A stretch of 21,649 nt of DNA. Origin: Cloacimonetes bacterium UBA5835 (GTDB lineage Bacteria; Cloacimonadota; Cloacimonadia; Cloacimonadales; Cloacimonadaceae). The notes beneath the pieces are model-generated. The model was not told the origin of the DNA. It did no database searches and worked only from the letters and a program-made list of their open reading frames with translations. The stretch covers positions 31,217 through 52,865 of the forward strand of contig DJGX01000018.1 of NCBI GenBank assembly GCA_002432865.1, in the 5' to 3' direction. The position numbers were made by a program, and so were the translations under genes. Numbering within the stretch: the first letter of the stretch is position 1; every line of letters starts with the position of its first letter. This document shows positions 1 through 7,107 of this stretch, in pieces.

Positions 1-628
1 AAATTGTAAGTCAAAACAAAAATAAAAACACATTTCTTCCCTTTCTTCAACCATTTGCATCCTTATCTTTTGATTCCTCTACAACCAACTCTGTCGCCTG
101 ATAAAATTGCTGCTCAGGAATCTCTTCATCGCCTACTGGTTCTGTCTCTATTATTTCTTTCCGACGAGGACAAGCTTAGGATTCTACTAAAGTAGCATCA
201 ACTATTACGCCTTCGTGAACCTCTATGTTATGCATAACCAATTGTCGATTAATCTCTTCTAAGAGCTCATCAAAGATGTTCTTTTCCAAAAATCTACTGC
301 GCCAACGACTGATGGTTAAATGATCTGGAATAGGATTTTCTAAACTGAGATGACTAAAGTACAGAAACATCAAATTGTAAGTCAGTTGCTCTTCCATCTG
401 ATAATCAGATAGTTGATACCAGGACTGAATCAGCAAAATCCGAAACATAACTTCGGCTGAATATGTATCACTGCCAGCTACAGATTCGCGTCTAATTTCT
501 ACTTTAGATAGGACTTTATTGATTTTAGTCCAGTCTATTATCAAATCTATTTCTTTAAGAAAGTGCTTTTGATTAGCTATGCGGTTTATATTCTCTTGCT
601 CAGCTAAAGTCATCGTTTGATTTCCCAT
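1..628 (-). pseudogene. IS5-family transposase remnant, truncated and disrupted
   Basis: The first 150 codons (628 to 176) form an N-terminal DUF772/IS5-type transposase region, with the stretch LLIQSWYQLSDYQMEEQL, then the DHLTISRWRSRF segment, and ending VDATLVES, where the D is the expected first residue of the DDE catalytic triad. A TAA at 176-178 then interrupts the frame. Reading through it gives a further IS5-like stretch (PRRKEIIETEPVGDEEIPEQ... to DKDAN), which shows that the stop is a lesion and not the natural end. Near position 44 the frame breaks again: a one-base shift restores WLKKGKKCVF, the expected continuation before the FGYK-type motif. The remaining catalytic residues lie outside the window or are lost. 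The start at 628 has an AAGGAG ribosome binding site and a TTGACA box (678-683, minus strand) further upstream. No terminal inverted repeats could be identified. It is probably inactive. Confidence 0.8.
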
Positions 629-729
629 GATAGGCTCCTTAATAACTATGGAAACACTTAGATATTCTCATTTGTTTTGTCAAGAATTACTTCATACTAT
701 TTATTGTCTATATTTCTACAATCTTATCT

Positions 730-764
730 TATAAATAATAAGGCAGGGATTAGATTTCCCTGCC
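730..764 (-). terminator. Possible rho-independent terminator of the 877-4797 gene
   Basis: GGCAGGG (742-748) and CCCTGCC (758-764) form a perfect 7-bp GC-rich stem with a 9-nt loop. On the minus strand it is followed by TTATTATTTAT, an interrupted U tract. It lies about 113 nt past the stop of the exported-protein gene. The distance and broken U tract make it plausible, not certain. Confidence 0.4.
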
Positions 765-876
765 CTAATTTGCATTCTATTGTTTTCTTTGAAGTAGCTT
801 CTTTAACCTAAAGTTGTCTACTTGGTTAAATTCTGTCCTTAGCTCTTTGTTATCGTAACTTTCTTGCTTAGCAAGC

Positions 877-3800
877 TCATTTCATTAATAACAGCTTACG
901 GGTAAAGGATTGTTTTCCTGTTTCAATTCTGGTAAAATAGACACCGCTACTAACAGTTCTACCTGTGTTATCTTTTCCGTCCCAAATCAATTTATGTTCG
1001 CCACTCTTCAATATTCCTTTATGTAAAGTGCGGACTTTTTGCCCCTTCAGGTTATACAAGGAAACTTCCACAACTTGGGTTTGGGAAGTACTAAAGGCAA
1101 TTGTGGTGGTCGGATTAAAAGGATTGGGATATACTGCAAGTGCTGAAACAGGCTTCTGAATCAGATCTGTTACACTTACAGGGTAGTTTGTTACCTTAAT
1201 TAAACCTTCATAAGTTCCTGGTTCTGCAGGAACATAAGTAAAGTGAGTCAGCTGTCTGTAAGTGTAGATATTTTCTCCCAGAAAGATTCTAATGGTATAA
1301 TCATTTGGTAGATTGATGTCGCTCAAATCAAATTCAATTGGCTCTACTGAGCTACAGGTAAATTTGAAATGCCAAATTTTTTCCTGATCTACAGTGGGAG
1401 AAAAAACCTCACGAAATTCGCAGCTTAGTTTTTTATCCGTAAAACTTATATCCTCAGGTGCTTCACGAGTTAAGTATGCACTGATAGAAGGGAAAGGTTT
1501 AACAGGAGCAGCTGGTAAATCAACATAAAAATCATACCCATCTGTAGCGATAGGATTAGTACCCAAAATAAATTCATCAGTGTCACTGGCAGGGCAAGTG
1601 ACCGCCACTTGGAACTGCCAGAAATTATCAGGAGGAGTAATTTCTGGTGCTTCAAAATAGGGGTAAAAACTAAGATAGGTGTTCAGTGATTGATCGCAGT
1701 AATATTTAATAAAAAAGGATTCAAAAGGTTCAATAACATCCACTGCCTGAAACCTACCATTCCGATATACATAAACTGCTCGAGAGATAAGATGCTGGGC
1801 AATCATTTCACTGTATAGGAAGAGATTATTGCCAACCAGAAAACGTAAGCTATGAATCGGATAACGACAATAATGAGGATTGGCTACAAAATTCCAGCCA
1901 GGTTCCAAAGGAAAAGAATCTATTCCAGAAGCGCAGATGTCTGCAGTAGAACTGAAGAAATTCATATCGGGGGCATTAACCCAATAGGCAATTCCAAAAA
2001 GAAAATCATCACATTCAACCCAGGTGTTATTATCCCCGGCGATAAAAGCGGTAGCTCCAGTCCCAAAAATATTTTCTACCGTCGGAGTTAAATCTGGCCA
2101 AATATGAGAACGGGTCTGCCAACCTGCTTCATTACTATGTAAAACCATTCGGGGAACAATAGCAAAAGTGTAGGATGAGCGGTAAGTTTGCATCAATCCA
2201 TCTACTGCATGACAATCTATATAAAAGTGAGCAGATTGCATATCCAGGTTCTGAGGAACATTATAAGTAAAGTTAGTTTGATTTCCAGGAACATTAGCTA
2301 CTAAAAACAAGCTGTCCGTTTCATTCTTTATATATAGATCCAAGTGATCAACCAGGAAGTTGTTTTGACAGCTCCACTGCAAAGGTATATTATTTCCACC
2401 TTGGTATAATTGGTTACTTTGGGTGCCGTGAACGACCTTGGGTTGTAAATTACCCCAATATAGGGTCATCGTTCTCACATTGGAATTAGGCACAGTAAAT
2501 TGATAGGGTCCACTGAATAAATTGTGCCAGGTTCCCGTGTAAGAATCATAAAGATAGAGCTTTTCTGCCCTATTAAAATTATTGGAAGCACTAATATATA
2601 GTGGTGTATTTAGTTCAGTAGAACGGATTCTAATTGCCCATGTTTTAATATCGAGCGCGGTATTATATCCACCTTTTACTTCTCGAGATAAAGTAGTTCC
2701 ATTATTCCCCCAATACTGTTCCCAAAAGGCTGCCCATACATAATTTGAACCAGAAGGACTACCTTTTGTTACATCATAGAAGGCATCCTGAGCATCTGAA
2801 GCAAAAGAATTTTGGGCAAAGGAAATTGTATCTGCCAAAGTTGCAGTATTATTTCTTATATACAAGCTATGAATAGCTCTAACAGCTGCTGTTGCAGGAT
2901 AGTTATAGAAAAATTCCTGATTACTGGTATTAGTGCAGCTGATAATATATTCCCAATCCTGTCCGTTAGCTACATCATAGTCCCAATAGGTAAAACTGGA
3001 AGCAGTTGGATTGTTAAGAGAAGAATTAGTTAGATATGAATCTATCAGGGAATAATCTGTCTGTGTAGAGTTTTTACGGTACACACTGAAACCCTGATTA
3101 TTATTCTGACCTGAAACACCCCAATAAAGACGAACTGCATTATCCATACCATGAGCAGTAAATGTATAAACATTTGCAGGTGCAGGTATAGTGGTTATCT
3201 GATTAGAAAGATCAGAATAGTTTCCATTTTTATCCTTTGTTCGGATTTTAAAGAAATAACTGGAAGAACTGCTAAGGCCTGGAACTGTAATACTCTCACA
3301 ATATGGGGATGCAAGCATAGCATTATTACTGCGGTTATAAACCTGATAATTATTGGTTCCAATAGGATCTGTAGAATATAGTATTTCAAAGGTGTCAAAA
3401 TCGTAACAATCAACTTTATTCCATTGTAAAGTAACAGAATATAAAGATTGATTATGTATTGCAAAACCTGTTGGAGTAGGAGGATTAAGCCCATCATTCA
3501 TAGCGAACATAGTATTCAATACACTATTTAGATCGTAAACCCAACGTAGATAATATTGCAAAAAATTATCAAAAAGATGATCAAAATTCCAACGTTGCTG
3601 TGCTTCATTCCAGCCATAAAACCATCGATAAGTGTTTTCAGTTAATTCATACGAATTGGGTAATTCGTCCATTTCAACATGGAGGAAAGGATCATATACA
3701 TCATAATCAGTCCAGTTTTCCAAACTATATAGCATTTGATAGTTTTGCGAATAAGCCGGTAAATCAATATAATTATTTACTTCATAGCTATGTTCACCAT

Positions 3801-4797
3801 CATCGAAAATAAAAGGATAGGTGTCATAATATACTGAATAAAAATCATTTAGTTCAACTTCACTATGAAAACCAACAGTGTTAGCTGGCACCATTATATG
3901 ATGGCCTTGGTTTATCATATCAAGCTTCAAACTGGAAAGATCTCTAATAGGAAGATTAGGACAGAGACGACTGTTGCCTGCAGAAATTTGCACATTGGGA
4001 TAACCAGCATGATAATTCCAATCATAACTATGAATCTGAGGGGAAAATTCTCTGCAGTTAAAAACAATCCTTAGCTTATCGACAAACTTTTTATAACAGG
4101 TATTGAAGGGATGATTGGCTACTCGAGTAGGATCAGAAAGTGATTTAGTATTTGTATAACTGCCACTATTAGTCCATTTAACTTCTCTGCCTGCACCGTT
4201 TATTAGCAAAAATTGAGCATCCATAATTTTAAACGATTCCAAAGCAAAAGCTGGAGTAGGAAAATCGTCACAAGGATGAGGTGCTGTAACAATGATGGGT
4301 CTTGTCCCTTCAGGATTATAAATATACAAACCCCAACCATATGCAAAAGCACCTATTTCATCATCATAATCATCTTCTGTTCCATTTTGATCTACATAAC
4401 TGCTATCAGGAATTTCTCGCAACATCCGGTAAGTGATATTAGTGTCCGTATCATTAAAAATAACAACTTGATAGGGAAAACCGGAAGCATCAATTGCGGA
4501 CTGAGCTTCATCTAACATACCTTCTAAAAATAAATCAACAATATTACCCCAACTGCTTAGCTGAAAAGTAGTAGCAATAACAAAATTGCCAAAACCGTTT
4601 GTCTGTCTATCATAGGGGGCATATGTGTTATACCCTTGGATTACTACCCCTTCGGCTAAATGGGAAATCCAGTTATCATAAGCACAATTTGGTTCGTGCC
4701 CGTAAAGAAAATGCTTTAAGGAAGCGGTTTCCTGAATTACTGCTACCAAGGGTATAAACAGTATCAGGAAGCTCAGTGCTATTAGATTTCTTTTCAT
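877..4797 (-). CDS. Large exported multidomain protein with FN3-like domains and a FlgD-like C-terminal sorting domain
   Basis: A 1306-residue protein. Residues 1-25 are a signal peptide (MKRN followed by a hydrophobic run to about VAV). Residues about 30-430 form a domain I do not recognise. It has APHPCDD (172-178), E187, NHPF (228-231), QIHSYD (254-259) and H263, a His/Asp-rich pattern that would suit a metal-binding hydrolase; this is inference only. Residues about 438-535 and 540-640 look like fibronectin type III domains (SVTLQW..., SSSYFFKIRTKDKNGNYS). Residues 640-1200 are beta-rich with no firm family. Residues about 1215-1306 are a FlgD-like/Por-type C-terminal domain (YPNPFNPTTTI, LYNLKGQKVRTL, WDGKDNTGR, SSGVYFTR), matching export across the outer membrane and surface anchoring. 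The start is supported by AGGAG at 4803-4807, 5 nt upstream of the ATG. The gene is transcribed alone and divergently from htpG. Confidence 0.85.
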   Translation of the reverse strand: MKRNLIALSFLILFIPLVAVIQETASLKHFLYGHEPNCAYDNWISHLAEGVVIQGYNTYAPYDRQTNGFGNFVIATTFQLSSWGNIVDLFLEGMLDEAQSAIDASGFPYQVVIFNDTDTNITYRMLREIPDSSYVDQNGTEDDYDDEIGAFAYGWGLYIYNPEGTRPIIVTAPHPCDDFPTPAFALESFKIMDAQFLLINGAGREVKWTNSGSYTNTKSLSDPTRVANHPFNTCYKKFVDKLRIVFNCREFSPQIHSYDWNYHAGYPNVQISAGNSRLCPNLPIRDLSSLKLDMINQGHHIMVPANTVGFHSEVELNDFYSVYYDTYPFIFDDGEHSYEVNNYIDLPAYSQNYQMLYSLENWTDYDVYDPFLHVEMDELPNSYELTENTYRWFYGWNEAQQRWNFDHLFDNFLQYYLRWVYDLNSVLNTMFAMNDGLNPPTPTGFAIHNQSLYSVTLQWNKVDCYDFDTFEILYSTDPIGTNNYQVYNRSNNAMLASPYCESITVPGLSSSSSYFFKIRTKDKNGNYSDLSNQITTIPAPANVYTFTAHGMDNAVRLYWGVSGQNNNQGFSVYRKNSTQTDYSLIDSYLTNSSLNNPTASSFTYWDYDVANGQDWEYIISCTNTSNQEFFYNYPATAAVRAIHSLYIRNNTATLADTISFAQNSFASDAQDAFYDVTKGSPSGSNYVWAAFWEQYWGNNGTTLSREVKGGYNTALDIKTWAIRIRSTELNTPLYISASNNFNRAEKLYLYDSYTGTWHNLFSGPYQFTVPNSNVRTMTLYWGNLQPKVVHGTQSNQLYQGGNNIPLQWSCQNNFLVDHLDLYIKNETDSLFLVANVPGNQTNFTYNVPQNLDMQSAHFYIDCHAVDGLMQTYRSSYTFAIVPRMVLHSNEAGWQTRSHIWPDLTPTVENIFGTGATAFIAGDNNTWVECDDFLFGIAYWVNAPDMNFFSSTADICASGIDSFPLEPGWNFVANPHYCRYPIHSLRFLVGNNLFLYSEMIAQHLISRAVYVYRNGRFQAVDVIEPFESFFIKYYCDQSLNTYLSFYPYFEAPEITPPDNFWQFQVAVTCPASDTDEFILGTNPIATDGYDFYVDLPAAPVKPFPSISAYLTREAPEDISFTDKKLSCEFREVFSPTVDQEKIWHFKFTCSSVEPIEFDLSDINLPNDYTIRIFLGENIYTYRQLTHFTYVPAEPGTYEGLIKVTNYPVSVTDLIQKPVSALAVYPNPFNPTTTIAFSTSQTQVVEVSLYNLKGQKVRTLHKGILKSGEHKLIWDGKDNTGRTVSSGVYFTRIETGKQSFTRKLLLMK

Positions 4798-4922
4798 CTA
4801 TACTCCTATGCTTTATAAAATATCAAAATTCGCTAAATTACATTGTTCCATCTTAACCCAAATTAGTCAAGCAGAATTTAACATAGAATAGTGATCCAAT
4901 TAGTGTCTGAAGCAAATTTGGG

Positions 4923-4955
4923 TTTTTAGCAGTCAAGAAAGAGGACTGCTAAAAA
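4923..4955. promoter_or_regulatory. CIRCE-like HrcA operator upstream of htpG
   Basis: A perfect 12-bp inverted repeat (4923-4934 and 4944-4955) has a 9-nt spacer. Its core reads TTAGCAGTC-N9-GACTGCTAA (4926-4952). The canonical CIRCE operator bound by the heat-shock repressor HrcA is TTAGCACTC-N9-GAGTGCTAA, so the spacer is exactly right and each arm differs by one base, swapped symmetrically so that dyad symmetry is kept. It ends 3 nt (full palindrome) or 6 nt (core) before the -35 box of the htpG promoter. It is not a terminator: the T and A runs lie on the wrong sides for a 3' U tract on either strand. Binding by HrcA is inferred; hrcA itself is not in the window. Confidence 0.65.
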
Positions 4956-4958
4956 CAC

Positions 4959-4988
4959 TTGACAAAATCCCTGTCTCGATTATTATAT
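4959..4988 (+). promoter_or_regulatory. Sigma-70-type promoter of htpG
   Basis: A perfect -35 TTGACA (4959-4964) is followed after 16 to 18 nt by the AT-rich -10 region TATTATAT (4981-4988). Transcription would start near 4995, leaving a leader of about 30 nt before the htpG ribosome binding site and ATG. It sits immediately downstream of the CIRCE-like palindrome, so a bound repressor would be next to or overlapping RNA polymerase. Confidence 0.75.
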
Positions 4989-5025
4989 CATCAGAATGAA
5001 TTTAATGAATAAAGGAGATAATAGA

Positions 5026-7023
5026 ATGGCAGACAAGAAAACGAAAGAAAAAGGAAGCTTAAGCATCCATACAGAAAACATCTTTCCGATTATCAAGAAA
5101 TGGCTATATTCGCAGCATGATATATTTTTAAGAGAGCTGGTATCTAATTCTGTGGATGCAATATCCAAACGGAAATATGCTGATCCGAACTTCAAGGAAG
5201 AAGAGATGAAAGTGGAAGTGAAGTTGGATAAAGGTAAAAAGACCATTCAGGTAATAGACAGTGGAATTGGTATGACGGCAGAAGAGATAAAGAAGTATAT
5301 CAATCAGATAGCTTTTTCGGGTGCAGAGGATTTTATTAATAAGTATAAGGATGTCCAGAACAATATGATTGGTCATTTTGGCTTAGGTTTTTATTCTGCA
5401 TTTATGGTAGCCGATAAAGTAACTATAGATTCACTATCTTGCACTGAAGGTAGTGAAGCTGCATTTTGGGAATGTGATGGCAGCACGGAATATCTGATGA
5501 GCAAAGGTAAGCGGAAAGAGATTGGAACAACGATAACTATTTATCTGAATGAAGAGAGTGCAGAATATGCCAATGAAGGTAAGATAAGGGAAATTTTGGA
5601 TCGCTATTGCAATTTTATGCCCTATCCAATTATGTTTGAAGGCAAGCAGGTAAACCAAAAAGAAGCATTGTGGAATCGTAAACCTAGCGATGTGAAGGAT
5701 GAAGAATATATAGAATTTTACAAGAATGTATTTCACGATTATATGGATCCTGTGTTTTGGATTCATCTGAATGTGGATTTTCCCTTCAATCTGAAAGGGA
5801 TTCTATATTTTCCGAAACTGCGCAATGAGCCAGATTTCTTCAAAGGCGAAGTGAAACTCTATTGTAATAATGTTTTCGTAGCAGACAATCTGGAAGACCT
5901 TATTCCGGAATTTTTGCTATTGTTGAAAGGTGGAATTGATATTCCCGATATTCCCTTAAATGTATCCCGCAGTTTTTTACAGAATGACGCCCAGGTGAAG
6001 AAAATCAGCCAATATATCGTAAAAAAGGTTGCTGATCATTTTAATAATACTTTCAAAGAAGACCGTAAGAAATATGAGAGTTACTGGGAAGATATTAATG
6101 CTTTCATCAAATTTGGCTTGCTGAAAGAAGATGATTTCTTTGAAGCAATGAAGGATATCATTATATTTAAAACTGCCAGCGGCGATTATGTTACAATTGA
6201 AGAATATAAAGCTCGCAATAAAAGCGAAGGCGATAAAACAAAAATCTGGTATGCAGCGAGTGAAGATACTCAAGTTAGTTATTTAAATCTGATGAAAGAA
6301 CAGGGTATTGAAGTTGTTTTCCAAAACAGTCCTTTAGATACTCATCTCTATCAACAGCTGGAAAATAAACTGGGTAATATCGAATTTATGAGAATAGATA
6401 GCGAAGTGAACGACCTCTTGGTAAACAAAGAAGGGGTTGCCAGCGATTCTGAAGATAAGCTTAAAGAACTCTTTTACACGGCATTAGGCCAAAAAGTGGA
6501 AGCAAGTTTCAGCAAAGAAAGCTATGCAGATTTCTTAAAAAAATACCCTAATGCTGCCACTATCTTAAGTCCTTATCTTATTCAAAATGATGAACAGACC
6601 ATCATCAAACCCTATGAACTGCCAGATAATGTACGCAAAGAGATTGGCCCTGAAGCAATGAAAGCTCTGGAAGATAATGCTTTTACGGAAATCAAGGTAG
6701 AAGTGAAAAGCTTGAAAAGCCCGGAGATACCTTCAATGATTGTCTTCAGTGAATATATGCGCAGATGGCATGATATGGATATGCTGTCTCACCAAAATGC
6801 TTCTTCCGATATGCTTAAATATCACACTCTGGTTGTAAATCGCGATAATCCGATAATCAAAAAGATTCTCGCCTACGCTGAGCAGGGTAAAGATGATGTA
6901 GTGAAAACACTTTGCTCTTATATTCACGATCTATCACTCTTGGAGCAAAAACCTTTCAGTGGTAAAGAACTTAAAAGCTTTATCAATAAGGCAAACCAGG
7001 TGCTTAGCTACTTGAGCGAATAA
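5026..7023 (+). CDS. htpG: Molecular chaperone HtpG (Hsp90)
   Basis: An ATP-dependent cytoplasmic chaperone of 665 residues, slightly longer than the roughly 620-630 residues of typical bacterial HtpG. The GHKL ATPase domain is intact: RELVSNSVDAI (E37 catalytic, N41 metal/ATP contact), D78 in DSGIGM, and the glycine-rich lid motif IGHFGLGFYSAFMVADKV (115-132). The middle domain contains the conserved VFVADNLEDLIPEFLLLLKG segment and the LNVSRSFLQND loop, which carries the Arg that contacts the ATP phosphate. An upstream in-frame ATG at 4996 exists but would lie essentially at the transcription start. The ATG at 5026 has AAAGGAG (5011-5017) 8 nt before it and gives the expected MADKKTKEKG start. 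The gene is preceded by a strong promoter and a CIRCE-like operator and followed by a strong terminator, so it is probably monocistronic and heat-shock controlled. Confidence 0.97.
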   Translation: MADKKTKEKGSLSIHTENIFPIIKKWLYSQHDIFLRELVSNSVDAISKRKYADPNFKEEEMKVEVKLDKGKKTIQVIDSGIGMTAEEIKKYINQIAFSGAEDFINKYKDVQNNMIGHFGLGFYSAFMVADKVTIDSLSCTEGSEAAFWECDGSTEYLMSKGKRKEIGTTITIYLNEESAEYANEGKIREILDRYCNFMPYPIMFEGKQVNQKEALWNRKPSDVKDEEYIEFYKNVFHDYMDPVFWIHLNVDFPFNLKGILYFPKLRNEPDFFKGEVKLYCNNVFVADNLEDLIPEFLLLLKGGIDIPDIPLNVSRSFLQNDAQVKKISQYIVKKVADHFNNTFKEDRKKYESYWEDINAFIKFGLLKEDDFFEAMKDIIIFKTASGDYVTIEEYKARNKSEGDKTKIWYAASEDTQVSYLNLMKEQGIEVVFQNSPLDTHLYQQLENKLGNIEFMRIDSEVNDLLVNKEGVASDSEDKLKELFYTALGQKVEASFSKESYADFLKKYPNAATILSPYLIQNDEQTIIKPYELPDNVRKEIGPEAMKALEDNAFTEIKVEVKSLKSPEIPSMIVFSEYMRRWHDMDMLSHQNASSDMLKYHTLVVNRDNPIIKKILAYAEQGKDDVVKTLCSYIHDLSLLEQKPFSGKELKSFINKANQVLSYLSE

Positions 7024-7030
7024 AAAAATG

Positions 7031-7048
7031 CAGGATTAACAAATCCTG
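7031..7048 (+). promoter_or_regulatory. Small hairpin preceding the htpG terminator
   Basis: CAGGATT (7031-7037) and AATCCTG (7042-7048) pair as a 7-bp stem with loop AACA, directly after the htpG stop. Its left arm nearly repeats the left arm of the terminator stem that follows (CAGGGATT at 7062-7069). Its right arm could therefore pair with the terminator instead, giving mutually exclusive structures. This attenuator-like reading is inference. Confidence 0.4.
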
Positions 7049-7059
7049 AGAGTATTGAG

Positions 7060-7095
7060 TACAGGGATTGTAGAAAGCAGTCCCTGTATTTTTTT
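7060..7095 (+). terminator. Strong rho-independent terminator after htpG, abutting the next ribosome binding site
   Basis: TACAGGGATTG (7060-7070) pairs with CAGTCCCTGTA (7078-7088) in an 11-bp stem with one G-U pair and a 7-nt loop, followed by seven T (7089-7095). It ends only 3 nt before the GAGGTG ribosome binding site (7099-7104) of the CotH gene, leaving no room for a promoter between them. Confidence 0.88.
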
Positions 7096-7107
7096 AACGA
7101 GGTGAAT

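Noticed and set aside
4923..4955. Palindrome considered as a bidirectional terminator
   Set aside because: The T run is 5' and the A run 3' of the stem on both strands, and the site lies upstream of two divergent genes. An operator fits better.
4996..5025. Upstream ATG as the start of htpG
   Set aside because: It lies at about the predicted transcription start and has no ribosome binding site. The ATG at 5026 has AAAGGAG at the right distance and matches family N-termini.
7102..7104. GTG as the start of the CotH protein
   Set aside because: The GTG is part of the GAGGTG ribosome binding site for the ATG at 7108, which gives a standard MKK signal peptide.
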